Source of the DNA: CAYMUN01 sp964640775 | GTDB lineage: Bacteria > Patescibacteriota > Saccharimonadia > Saccharimonadales > UBA4665 | DNA length: 60,279 nt | Direction of reading: 5' to 3' | NCBI GenBank assembly: GCA_964640775.1 | Contig: CAZXIT010000001.1 | Span: forward strand, 1-60,279 | Part shown: positions 9,017-17,733 of the stretch, one piece after another | Numbering within the stretch: position 1 is the stretch's first letter | How the letters are laid out: every line of letters begins with the position of its first letter | Made by a program: the position numbers and the translations under genes | Notes under the pieces: generated by a model | Seen by the model: only the letters and a program-made list of their open reading frames with translations | Database searches by the model: none | Told to the model about the DNA's origin: nothing

Positions 9017-9943
9017 AGAGCGAGCCCGCCAGTCGGCCATGACATCGGCCAGGGTAATTTCGATAGCGATTTCCGGCTGCCAGCCGGTGGCCGCGACCAG
9101 TTTTTGATTGTCGCCGTAAATGACGGGATTGTCAGAGGGGCGCATTTTGTCAGGATCAGTTTTGATTGGTACGTGGGTACCGGCAGCAGCTAGCAAATCA
9201 AGCACCAGCTGGTGGCCGCTAGTCGGCTCGCCGGAGCAGACATTGTAGGTTTCCCCGGACTCGCCTTTTTCAAGCAACAGACGGTAAGCCCGTACGATAT
9301 CGCGCACGTCAGTATAGTCGCGCTGGGCGTCGAGGTTGCCGACTAGCAGCGTCTCGGCCTTGCCCTGTTCAAAGGCCACCAGCTGCTGGGCGATATCGGG
9401 CACGATAAAGCCGGGGTTTTGCCCGGGACCGATGTGGTTAAACGGCCGGGCGATCACGCAGTGCACATCTCGCAGGCCATAGCACTGAGCCATCTGTTCC
9501 TGTCCAAGCTTGCTGACAGCGTACGGCGAGCTGGGCACGGTCGGGGAGGCTTCGGTCAGGGGCAGCGAAGCTTCGGCATCATACAGGCTGCCGCTGCTGA
9601 CAATTAAGAATTTCGGCTTGGCGTTTTGGGCCAGGGCGGCCTCAATGATGTTAATCTCAATGCCAATGTTGGTAGTTATGTAGCTCATTGGATCATCAAA
9701 AGACGGGCCGACGGCCGCTAGCCCGGCCAAATGGATCACGCCGTCAATGCCGCTAAAGTCGATGGCCTGTACAGCTTCGACGTCGTTGAGATCAATCACC
9801 AGATACTCGTCAACAAACGGCGATTTGTCGCTGGCGCCCTGCGGTCCGCCAATACCCGTGACGCTTAGCCCGTGTTCGGACAGCTCTTTGACCAGATGCT
9901 GCCCGACAAAGCCGTTGGCGCCGGTGACTAAAACTTTTTGCAT
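8996..9943 (-). CDS. NAD-dependent epimerase/reductase, probable GDP-6-deoxy-D-mannose reductase (Rmd-like)
   Basis: This 315-residue extended SDR has the Rossmann motif TGANGFVGQHL at residues 7-17, a serine-rich catalytic region (IVSSGSLYD) and SPYAVSKLGQEQ with Tyr-x3-Lys. The segment ARPFNHIGPGQ is typical of GDP-4-keto-6-deoxy-D-mannose reductases, which make GDP-D-rhamnose. The gene faces gmd, which makes the substrate, and the two 3' ends overlap by 21 bases. GGGAGG lies directly upstream of the ATG. A GDP-fucose-type or other epimerase is possible but less likely, because the GFP-type epimerase-reductase signature is not evident. Confidence 0.75.
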   Translation of the reverse strand: MQKVLVTGANGFVGQHLVKELSEHGLSVTGIGGPQGASDKSPFVDEYLVIDLNDVEAVQAIDFSGIDGVIHLAGLAAVGPSFDDPMSYITTNIGIEINIIEAALAQNAKPKFLIVSSGSLYDAEASLPLTEASPTVPSSPYAVSKLGQEQMAQCYGLRDVHCVIARPFNHIGPGQNPGFIVPDIAQQLVAFEQGKAETLLVGNLDAQRDYTDVRDIVRAYRLLLEKGESGETYNVCSGEPTSGHQLVLDLLAAAGTHVPIKTDPDKMRPSDNPVIYGDNQKLVAATGWQPEIAIEITLADVMADWRARSSRKIDG

Positions 9944-9992
9944 ACCTCCCTAGCCTACTACACCCATCGAGCCAAAACCAAACCGCCTCCGG

Positions 9993-10021
9993 TTGAAGTA
10001 AGGAGTTATTAAGGGTAAAAT
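9993..10021 (+). promoter_or_regulatory. promoter of the Wzm/Wzt operon, leaderless
   Basis: TTGAAG (9993-9998) and TAAAAT (10016-10021) are spaced by 17 bases. The ATG at 10030 follows the -10 by 8 bases. The transcript start is therefore expected within a base or two of the start codon. Confidence 0.7.
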
Positions 10022-10029
10022 AGACAGTA

Positions 10030-10833
10030 ATGCACCAGCTGACCCAGCGTTATCGCTATTCGATTATATTGCTCAAGCAGCTTGTCAAAACCGATTTCAA
10101 ATTGCGTTATCAAGGCTCGGTGCTCGGCTACGCCTGGTCGCTGCTGCGGCCGCTGCTGCTGTTTGTGACTCTCTACTACGTGTTTAGTTTTATCGGCATC
10201 AACAAGAGCATACCGCACTTTCCGCAGTATCTGCTGCTCGGCATCCTGCTGTGGAACTACTTCGTGGAGGTTACCTCCGGGGGGGTTGGCGCGATTGTTG
10301 GCAAGGGCGACTTGCTGCGCAAGATTAACTTTCCAAAGTATGTCCTCATCCTGGCCGGCTCATTCTCGGCTTTTATCAACCTGCTGCTCAACTTTATTGT
10401 CTTGGGGGTTTTCATATTTTTCGGACATGTCGATATTACCTGGCAGGCGCTGTATATTATCCCGCTGATAGCCGAGCTGTTTGTCTTTTCGATCGCCATG
10501 GCTTTTTTCCTGAGTGCGCTGTTTGTCCGCTTTCGCGACGTGTCCTATATCTGGGAGGTCATCATGCAGGCGGCTTTTTATGCCACACCCATCCTCTACC
10601 CGCTCAGCATTATTCCGCACCACGTTGCCAAGTATATGATCCTCAGTCCCATGGCCCAGATTATCCAGGACGCCCGCTACGTGCTCATCACCAACAAGAC
10701 CGAAACGATCTACCAGGTCTATGGCGGCGACAAATGGATCTGGGCTATACCGCTAGGCACCACGCTGGTGATGGTCGTCCTGGCTGCGACATACTTCCGG
10801 CGCCGCTCTAAATATTTTGCGGAGGAGGTGTAG
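10030..10833 (+). CDS. ABC-2 type polysaccharide exporter permease (Wzm-like)
   Basis: This is the membrane half of a glycan ABC exporter. The 267-residue protein has the ABC-2 polysaccharide-permease N-terminus (LLKQLVKTDFKLRYQGSVLG) and about six membrane segments. The conserved YAWSLLRPLLLF stretch follows, with YATPILYPLSIIP in the second half. The wzt-like ATPase gene begins one base after the stop, so the pair forms one transporter. It probably moves lipid-linked O-antigen-like or teichoic-acid-like chains from cytoplasm to outer face. Confidence 0.9.
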   Translation: MHQLTQRYRYSIILLKQLVKTDFKLRYQGSVLGYAWSLLRPLLLFVTLYYVFSFIGINKSIPHFPQYLLLGILLWNYFVEVTSGGVGAIVGKGDLLRKINFPKYVLILAGSFSAFINLLLNFIVLGVFIFFGHVDITWQALYIIPLIAELFVFSIAMAFFLSALFVRFRDVSYIWEVIMQAAFYATPILYPLSIIPHHVAKYMILSPMAQIIQDARYVLITNKTETIYQVYGGDKWIWAIPLGTTLVMVVLAATYFRRRSKYFAEEV

Positions 10834-10834
10834 C

Positions 10835-12037
10835 ATGTCCGATGAAATTGTCATCAAAGTCGAGCACGTTTCCAAAAACTTCGTCTTGCCCCACGAGAGA
10901 GCCAACTCCGTAAAGAGCCTCTTTACCAGCGCGGCCAAGCGGCGCGACAACAAAATCACCGAAACCCAGCACGCTCTCCGCGACATCTCGTTTGAAATTA
11001 AAAAAGGCGAGTTCTTTGGCATCGTCGGCCGCAATGGCAGCGGCAAAAGCACCCTGCTGAAAATTTTAGCCGAGATCTACCAGCCTACCTCGGGCAAGGT
11101 TCAGGTTGAGGGCAAACTGGTGCCGTTCATCGAGCTCGGCGTCGGCTTTAACCCCGAACTCACCGGCCGTGAAAATGTCTACTTGAACGGCGCCATGCTG
11201 GGCTTCTCCGTCAAGCAAATCAATGATATGTACCGCGGCATTGTGGCCTTTGCCGAACTCGAACGTTTCATGGACCAAAAATTAAAAAACTATTCCTCCG
11301 GTATGCAGGTACGGCTGGCCTTCTCCATGGCAACCAGAGCCGAAGCTGACGTACTGCTGGTGGACGAAGTCTTAGCCGTAGGCGATGCCGATTTCCAGCG
11401 CAAATGCTTTGAATATTTCAGAACTCTCAAAAAGCATAAAAAGACAGTTATTTTCGTATCGCACGACATGGGTGCTATCAGGGATTACTGCGACCGAGCG
11501 GCTCTCATAGAAGATTCCAAGCTGGTCATCATCGGCAATGCCCAAAAAGTTGCCTCCGAGTATACCAAGCTGTTTACGCCCAAAGACGGCGATAAGCAAG
11601 CGGCACAGGCAAATGACACCAATAGGCACGGCAACAACAAGGTAGTCATCAAGAGCATCAAAGCTAAGCAGACCGGGGAATCCGGTACGTCAAAAATCCG
11701 GATAACCGCCGAACTATTTGCCCATATTGATACCAAAAACCCCCGGATCGGGTTTACTCTGAAAGATTCTTTTCTCCGGCCATTAGTCGGCACTAACACC
11801 AAAATCGAAAACTATGACCTGGGCCCGATAAAAAAAGGCCAAACCTACCACATATCGTTTGAGCTGGAAGATGTCTTCCGAAAGGGCGACTACACGGTAG
11901 ATTTCTCGATTGAGGACGAGTCGGCCAGCGAGGTCTATGACTGGTGGGAGGATGCCGTGTCTTTTTGGATAGCAAAAGATACCAACACGGCCTTTGTGAT
12001 TAGTCCTCATATCTCGATAAAGGGCGATGCGGTGTGA
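10835..12037 (+). CDS. polysaccharide ABC exporter ATPase with C-terminal carbohydrate-binding domain (Wzt-like)
   Basis: The 400-residue protein has an ABC ATPase (residues 1 to about 240) with Walker A GRNGSGKST, the signature YSSGMQVRL and Walker B VLLVDEVLAVGD, followed by FVSHDMGAI. After a hydrophilic linker comes a beta-rich C-terminal domain (about 265-400; NKVVIKSIKAK, GFTLKDSFLRPLVGTNT) as in Wzt_C. In Wzt-type exporters this domain recognises the non-reducing end of the finished glycan, which implies chain-terminating modification before export. The start at 10835 follows GGAGGAGG. Confidence 0.9.
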   Translation: MSDEIVIKVEHVSKNFVLPHERANSVKSLFTSAAKRRDNKITETQHALRDISFEIKKGEFFGIVGRNGSGKSTLLKILAEIYQPTSGKVQVEGKLVPFIELGVGFNPELTGRENVYLNGAMLGFSVKQINDMYRGIVAFAELERFMDQKLKNYSSGMQVRLAFSMATRAEADVLLVDEVLAVGDADFQRKCFEYFRTLKKHKKTVIFVSHDMGAIRDYCDRAALIEDSKLVIIGNAQKVASEYTKLFTPKDGDKQAAQANDTNRHGNNKVVIKSIKAKQTGESGTSKIRITAELFAHIDTKNPRIGFTLKDSFLRPLVGTNTKIENYDLGPIKKGQTYHISFELEDVFRKGDYTVDFSIEDESASEVYDWWEDAVSFWIAKDTNTAFVISPHISIKGDAV

Positions 12038-12507
12038 GCAGCAAGCAAGAGAATGACGATAGCCTGGCGCTCAGCCGGCAAGCCCAAGGCTACAAAGAAG
12101 CCTGTGAGCGGCTGATCGTCCTATTATCGGCGTCACGCCACGAACTGGATGTTTTGGAGGATAAATCTGTACGCCAGGAACGCCCGCTCCCGGCTCTCAT
12201 CAACTTCGCAAAATCGATTGACAAGGCCATACTGCGGCTGCTGGGGGTGTCCGATCACCGGCTGGCGCACATTGTGCCTTCGCCCAATGTTGATCTGAGT
12301 AGCATTGATATCACCAATATGAATACTGAAGCACTGGCTGCTTTGGCCAGGCAGTATGACAGCAGATTTGCTCCGGCCGAGAGGGCCGCTTATCTGAAAC
12401 GGCCAAAACAATCCATTAGCGTAGCATATAGATTTTTTCGCGGCCTGCTAGTCACTGCAGCCGTAAAGGTCTTTCGCGCCGTAAAGAGCCGGAAACAGCA
12501 TGGATAA
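12034..12507 (+). CDS. protein of unknown function in the glycan-export operon
   Basis: I do not recognise the family. The 157-residue protein starts with GTG overlapping the wzt-like stop by 4 bases and overlaps the next glycosyltransferase by 8 bases, so it is translationally embedded in the operon. It is mainly alpha-helical and basic towards the C-terminus, where a moderately hydrophobic stretch (FFRGLLVTAAVKVFRAVKSR) could be an amphipathic membrane-associating helix. A role as a scaffold or chain-length factor for glycan assembly is only a guess from position. Confidence 0.7.
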   Translation: MSSKQENDDSLALSRQAQGYKEACERLIVLLSASRHELDVLEDKSVRQERPLPALINFAKSIDKAILRLLGVSDHRLAHIVPSPNVDLSSIDITNMNTEALAALARQYDSRFAPAERAAYLKRPKQSISVAYRFFRGLLVTAAVKVFRAVKSRKQHG

Positions 12508-14584
12508 GGTACTTTTGATAGATTGCCAGGTTTTTCAGACCCCGGCCTGGCACAGGGGTATGGGCAAGTATTCCCTTGAACTATTAGCTTCGCTGGATCA
12601 GAACACCCAATTCGGCAGCAGCAGAAAGATAACCCTCTTATTTAATCAAAACCTACCCATGGACGAAGACATGATGGCGACCATCAAGCAGGCCGTACCC
12701 GGTGCCGCTATCTCTAAAGTTGATCTAAAATATCGTCGAGATACCAGCTACTTGCCCAAACTCCTTGATAGCAACCGGGTGGTCATCGACCAGTATGTTG
12801 AAAAAAATTACGCGGACCACGAAGTCGAATTTTTAATTCTGTCTCTATTTCTCGTTGAAGGAGCCACCAGCTTTCCCACAAATTCAAAAAAGATAATCCT
12901 TATGTACGATTTGATTATGCTGCAGTTTTTTGAAATGTATTTGGGCCTGGGCCACTCTGACCAGCATTTTGGGCACTACCGGACACTATTCGAGGCTGAC
13001 CTCTATCTGACTATCTCGGAAACTGTCGCCAACGATTTGGTAACGCTCCTTGGTATTAGCAGGGATAGGATCGTTAGTATCGACGGCGGGCCAATCGGAC
13101 GGGACAGTAGCAAAGCCAGCCAGCCGGCGGCTGTGCCAGACAAGCCTTTTATCCTGATGCCGACCGGCGGCGATTTCCGCAAAAATAATCATCGCGGAGT
13201 GCGCGGCTTTGAAAAATTTAATCGGCAGCAGGGCGGCAAGTATCAGCTTGTCCTGACCTCAACATTTGGTGATTCGGTCGTCCATGCTCTCAATAATATC
13301 TCCCCTAGCTTATACTTCACCGGCAATGTCACGGAGTCAGAGCTGGCTTGGTATTATAAGCACTGCCAAGGCGTGCTTTTCCCGTCTGAGTACGAAGGGC
13401 TGGGGCTGCCCGTGCTCGAGGCCGTCGATTTCAAAAAGCCGGTCGCTTGCTCGGACATATCGGTATTTCGTGAAATTTCCACAGAGGCTTTTTATTATTT
13501 TGACCCTTATAATATTGCCCACATCGCCGAAGCGCTGGAGGATATGATGAGCGGCCAGGACTGGCAGTCAAAACTAGCAGACTACGGGGGAATAACCACC
13601 CGGTATTCGTGGACTAAAAGCACCGAGGCCATGGCCAAAGCCATCGAAGGCCTGGAGCCCCGTCGCCGAAGCCAGCAGCGCCAGCAGCGGGCCATAGCTG
13701 CTCCCAACATCATGATAGATAATCTCCTGGGCCGTTTTGTGGCGCTGCAGCATGACAGGAGCAACCAGGACCATGATGTCAGCTATTATTACGACCTAGG
13801 ATTTAAGCCGCGGCCTGTCAGGCCAAGCTACTTGGCATTTTGTGCAGAAGCAAAAGAACTCGCCAGCTTTGGCAGCAAGCAATACCGCGGCTTTGATGTG
13901 GTTGACTACCATGTCGCAGACAATAAGGGCAGTGTCCATACACTTATGAAAGCCCTGGCTTTACCGGGTGACGTGTATATACACAGCCCTTCGCTTAAAA
14001 ATCTCTATGCCGCCTGCAAAGACCAAGGCTACATTTCCACAGAGCGGCTGGCTATCGAGACTAAGCTGGCTGAGCTTAATGGCAGCGCAGCCTGGCTGGT
14101 CTCATTGGCCTTGGCTGCAAAACGTCTGTTCGTTTTCGACAAAGATTTGTACGAGGAGGCTGCAGCATTACTAGGCCGCCTCAAGTGCGATACGACAGTT
14201 GAACTTTTGGAATTCCCCGAGCAGGCACTAGTCTATAAGCTTGCCTCAAGCCTGCGTCAAACCACCTGTGTCGGCCTGCTCGTCGGCCGGGATATCGACC
14301 AAGCTAGGCGGGCATTTGAGCTGGCGGCCAAAAAATGGGAGGCTGACGTTAGTTTTAAGGTCTTTTTGAGCGGCATACGCGAAGAAAAATATTTTGAAGA
14401 GCTCGGTATTTATTATCCAAATTTTACGCCGCATCTCAGCACGACTGATTACGGACTTGAAACCTTCATGCAGCAGATCGACATCTACTACAGTTTTGAA
14501 GACAGCAGGCAAACCACCGTAAAATTGATCGAGAATGATGCCGAGAGACACGGGGTACAAGTCGTAAAAGCTGCGCTTGATTAG
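12500..14584 (+). CDS. large GT4-family glycosyltransferase with extra C-terminal region
   Basis: At 694 residues this is nearly twice a normal GT4 enzyme. Residues 1 to about 390 form a GT-B unit: AWHRGMGKYSLELLASL near the N-terminus, ILMPTGGDFRKNNHRGVRGF at the donor-domain start and FPSEYEGLGLPVLEAVDF as the E-x7-E element. The remaining 300 residues contain alternating alpha/beta stretches (IDIYYSFEDSRQTTVK near the end) but no second clear E-x7-E motif. It could be a degenerate second GT-B domain or a partner module. Its stop is interlocked with that of the convergent GT4 gene (TTAG, 14581-14584). Confidence 0.8.
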   Translation: MDKVLLIDCQVFQTPAWHRGMGKYSLELLASLDQNTQFGSSRKITLLFNQNLPMDEDMMATIKQAVPGAAISKVDLKYRRDTSYLPKLLDSNRVVIDQYVEKNYADHEVEFLILSLFLVEGATSFPTNSKKIILMYDLIMLQFFEMYLGLGHSDQHFGHYRTLFEADLYLTISETVANDLVTLLGISRDRIVSIDGGPIGRDSSKASQPAAVPDKPFILMPTGGDFRKNNHRGVRGFEKFNRQQGGKYQLVLTSTFGDSVVHALNNISPSLYFTGNVTESELAWYYKHCQGVLFPSEYEGLGLPVLEAVDFKKPVACSDISVFREISTEAFYYFDPYNIAHIAEALEDMMSGQDWQSKLADYGGITTRYSWTKSTEAMAKAIEGLEPRRRSQQRQQRAIAAPNIMIDNLLGRFVALQHDRSNQDHDVSYYYDLGFKPRPVRPSYLAFCAEAKELASFGSKQYRGFDVVDYHVADNKGSVHTLMKALALPGDVYIHSPSLKNLYAACKDQGYISTERLAIETKLAELNGSAAWLVSLALAAKRLFVFDKDLYEEAAALLGRLKCDTTVELLEFPEQALVYKLASSLRQTTCVGLLVGRDIDQARRAFELAAKKWEADVSFKVFLSGIREEKYFEELGIYYPNFTPHLSTTDYGLETFMQQIDIYYSFEDSRQTTVKLIENDAERHGVQVVKAALD

Positions 14585-15741
14585 TCTAGCGCATCAACCG
14601 CTTCAAAAAAGACACTGGCACTTTGCTGCCAGGAAAATGCAGCCGCCTGCCGGGGTCCTGCGGACTGAGCCCGCCGCGACACGCTGTCAATATTCTCAAT
14701 GGCCGATTCGATTGCCCCGGCCAGAGCCTCGAGATCGTGGCTGTCGACCATGACGCTGGTATCACCGACAACCTCAGGCAGCGAGGAATTATTTGAGGTG
14801 ATGACGGGCACGCCGCAAGCTAGTGCCTCCAGCGGCGGCATACCAAAGCCTTCGTAGTGGCTGGGATAGACAAAAAGTTTTGCCCCGGAGATGATAGCCG
14901 GCTTGTCTTCGTCGGATACGTACTGCGCTGGCCTGATAATCCGGCCTTTGCTTTTCGTCTGGCGGTCGATTTTTTGAAACAGCTTGTCGGCTTTCCAGCC
15001 GTCAGAGCCTACGATAAGGAGGGACAGATTTTGTTTCATACGGTCCGGCAGCTGATTGTAGGCGTCAATGAGAGATTCAAGATTCTTTCGGGGTTCGAGG
15101 TTTGAGAGAGCTAGTATGTAGTCGCCTTTTATGCCGTATTTTTGCTTGGCCCGTAGAATTTCCGGGGCAGTGCGGCGGTAGAACTGCTGCTTGTCAGCTG
15201 CCGGTGTGGCGACTAGTACCTTGGACGGCGGTACATGATAGAAATCGATTACTTCTTGGCGGGAATTTTGAGAGATGGTGATAATCCTGTCTGATTTTTT
15301 GACCGACCGGCCAACAGCCCCGGACAAAAAACGAACATTATTATCTTCGACGAACTCTTTGTGGAGCTCAAAGGACAGGTCATAAATAACCAGGACCGAT
15401 TTGCTAAAAGCCAGGCGCATTGATACGAACCTCGGGAATATATAGATGCCCCGGCCATACCAGAGGTCCATCGGGGGCAGCTTGTTGTGGTGCCACATGG
15501 CCAGCATCTTGCCGGTAGACATTGGAAATGTCCTGTACCCAATATGCTTGAAGCCAAAAGAGTTGAATCTGTCCACGGCATCATTTGGCAGCATCACCAC
15601 AATCTCCCGGACTTTTTCAGAGTTCTTTTTGCGCTCATCGATGACGCTGTCCATGCCGCGCAGCACGCCCAGGATGTACTGGCCGACGCCGCTAAAATGA
15701 CTCTCAACTATACCGAGTCCGTCAATGTACATTTTTTTCAT
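14581..15741 (-). CDS. GT4-family glycosyltransferase
   Basis: This 386-residue GT-B glycosyltransferase begins MKKMYIDGLGIVESHFSGVG, with a glycine-rich acceptor loop, and has the donor-domain motif ALSNLEPRKNLESLIDAY followed by VYPSHYEGFGMPPLEALACG. It probably extends the same surface glycan as its neighbours; sugar and linkage are unknown. A TACGAT hexamer (plus-strand ATCGTA, 15750-15755) lies 8 nt before the ATG, suggesting a leaderless transcript. Confidence 0.85.
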   Translation of the reverse strand: MKKMYIDGLGIVESHFSGVGQYILGVLRGMDSVIDERKKNSEKVREIVVMLPNDAVDRFNSFGFKHIGYRTFPMSTGKMLAMWHHNKLPPMDLWYGRGIYIFPRFVSMRLAFSKSVLVIYDLSFELHKEFVEDNNVRFLSGAVGRSVKKSDRIITISQNSRQEVIDFYHVPPSKVLVATPAADKQQFYRRTAPEILRAKQKYGIKGDYILALSNLEPRKNLESLIDAYNQLPDRMKQNLSLLIVGSDGWKADKLFQKIDRQTKSKGRIIRPAQYVSDEDKPAIISGAKLFVYPSHYEGFGMPPLEALACGVPVITSNNSSLPEVVGDTSVMVDSHDLEALAGAIESAIENIDSVSRRAQSAGPRQAAAFSWQQSASVFFEAVDALD

Positions 15742-15779
15742 CTCACACTATCGTATCAGAAAGTGATCCAGACCAAACG

Positions 15780-17729
15780 CTACTGGACGCCAGCAGTATT
15801 AGTTGCCCACGAGGCCGAGCCGTTGGCGGCGTAGGTCACCAGGTTGCCATCAGCCTGTATGGTCAGCGCTGAGGAGCCTCGGCCCCCGGCCCCTGAATAC
15901 CAAATTGCCCGTCCGTCCGTATCATACAGTACCAGATTGCCATCGCCCTGCATCGCCAAGAAAGCCGGTGTTTTGCCAGCAGTACCGGAGCTCCAGATGG
16001 CCCGGTTTGGCGAATACAGCACCAGGTTGCCGTCAGCCTGCAGCGTCATATAATATTTGCGGTCGGCTGTTTCCAGCTTCTGGCCAACAAACAGGTTGCT
16101 GCCCGACCATTGAGTTTTGTCGACTCGATGAAGCTGATCCGGCACGCTGAGCGTAGTATAGGTTGCCCACAGGGGCGTAGTGCCAATATAAATTACCAGG
16201 TTGCCATCAGCCTGTGTGACTAAATGTGCCCCGGCGCCGGCATGCCCGGAGGTGCCGGAAGCCCACAGGGCTACACCGGAGGAGTCGTACAGCACCAGGT
16301 TGCCATCAGTTTGCATGACCAGGGTCGTTGCCTTGCTGCTGGAGGTCTTGGTGGCCCAGGCCGGCTTAAAGTTGCTGTACATGACCACATTGCCATCGCC
16401 CTGTACCTGCAGCGTGCTGTGCCTATCAGGAGACAGCAGGAAATTGCCCGGCGTCAGGGCTTGCCCGGACGCCAAACCGGTGTTTTGGGTATTGCTGGCT
16501 GCAACCGGCGCGACGACGTCAATTTGATAGTACAGCCCCAGGTCATTCATCCAAGTCACACCCTCTTGCAGCAAGTTAAAGTACTCCTTGTAGCTGCCTG
16601 CAGCTTGCGGAGCAGTGATTGAGAATTCAAAGGTACCAATATCACCGGGCAGTACGCTCGCTTCCGCCATGTCGATACGGCTGCTTGTCAGCCAGCTGCT
16701 ATCGGCAAAGATGCTGGCCCGCTCCCGAGGATTATTAGTGCCGAGGCGCATTGAGCCGCGAGTCCAGGTCTGGTTGCTGTTGTTGCGGGCTTGGATGCGC
16801 AAATATGCTTTGCCGCCAGCAGGCACAACGCTAACTACCCCGTCGGTGTAGGGAATAGTGCGGCTGCTGTCGGTGAAAGCCTGCTGGCCGGTCAGTGTCC
16901 AGGTATAGCGCGGTACGATATTTTGGGTCGAACCAAACCAGCGCTCAAACCAATAGACAAAATTATAGCTGCCCGAATAGTAGACGTTTGGACTGCCGGG
17001 ATAGACATGCGGCGTGTAGCAGTACATCGCGGCTGTCGCCGAGTTAGCCAGCGTAAAATTGGCGTAGGCATCGCCGTAGTAGTCATAAAATGTTATGCCG
17101 CGTCCAGGATACAGACCAGGATAGTAGAACTTCTTGTTGTTGCCCCCGGGATCATGGGCTGCTATACCGGCTGCGCTGTCATTGCAAGGGTATTGCGAAG
17201 GCACATAGCCCCACCAGTTATTGCCGTTCATCAGTTCCACGTAGGTCCTAAACTGCCAGGTACCGTTTTCGACTTGCGTGAAAAAGCCAACGTAGCCGCC
17301 GCACGACAGGTACCCCATGGCGCACTGCAGCTGGCTGGCTGTCGGGTTGGGGGTGGTGACCAGCGACTGTTCCTTTTGGAGGGTGGCCAGGATGACCCGG
17401 GGACTCATATTGTAGGCCTGGGCGACATCGTAAATGATCTTGGAGGCCAGCACGGACTGGCCGCAGGAGTAGTAAGTCGTGTAATAGGAATAGTGCGAAC
17501 CGCTGGGGCTGCCGCAGTCCTCAGTGTCATGGAAGCCGGCCAGGCCGCTGCCCCGAGCCGCTAAGAAGCTTTGGATATCGTCGACGCTCATTGAGCCGCG
17601 GTCTCTAAAAACCGGATCGCTGATCAGGTTTGATGAATTGTAGTCGGCGGCGGCCGTAGCACCATGAAGCACGGTAAGACTAAAGACCAGCAGCGCGGCG
17701 GCGATTACTTTTCTAGATATATTGCCCAT
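15780..17729 (-). CDS. secreted lysozyme-like protein with six B-lectin motifs
   Basis: The 649-residue protein has a signal peptide (residues 1-28, ending near GATAAADY). An N-terminal Cys-rich domain (about 30-240) has LATLQKEQSLVTT around a candidate catalytic Glu and tryptophan- and tyrosine-rich segments, resembling lysozyme/SLT-like cell-wall domains seen in actinobacterial secreted proteins. A beta-sandwich-like middle region (about 270-400) follows. The C-terminal third has six copies of the mannose-binding B-lectin motif Q-x-D-x-N-x-V-x-Y (QGDGNVVMY, QTDGNLVLY, QADGNLVIY, QADGNLVLY, QGDGNLVLY, QADGNLVTY), probably two bulb-lectin units. It probably binds mannose-type glycans on its own or a partner cell. 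Confidence 0.85.
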   Translation of the reverse strand: MGNISRKVIAAALLVFSLTVLHGATAAADYNSSNLISDPVFRDRGSMSVDDIQSFLAARGSGLAGFHDTEDCGSPSGSHYSYYTTYYSCGQSVLASKIIYDVAQAYNMSPRVILATLQKEQSLVTTPNPTASQLQCAMGYLSCGGYVGFFTQVENGTWQFRTYVELMNGNNWWGYVPSQYPCNDSAAGIAAHDPGGNNKKFYYPGLYPGRGITFYDYYGDAYANFTLANSATAAMYCYTPHVYPGSPNVYYSGSYNFVYWFERWFGSTQNIVPRYTWTLTGQQAFTDSSRTIPYTDGVVSVVPAGGKAYLRIQARNNSNQTWTRGSMRLGTNNPRERASIFADSSWLTSSRIDMAEASVLPGDIGTFEFSITAPQAAGSYKEYFNLLQEGVTWMNDLGLYYQIDVVAPVAASNTQNTGLASGQALTPGNFLLSPDRHSTLQVQGDGNVVMYSNFKPAWATKTSSSKATTLVMQTDGNLVLYDSSGVALWASGTSGHAGAGAHLVTQADGNLVIYIGTTPLWATYTTLSVPDQLHRVDKTQWSGSNLFVGQKLETADRKYYMTLQADGNLVLYSPNRAIWSSGTAGKTPAFLAMQGDGNLVLYDTDGRAIWYSGAGGRGSSALTIQADGNLVTYAANGSASWATNTAGVQ

Positions 17730-17733
17730 GCCA

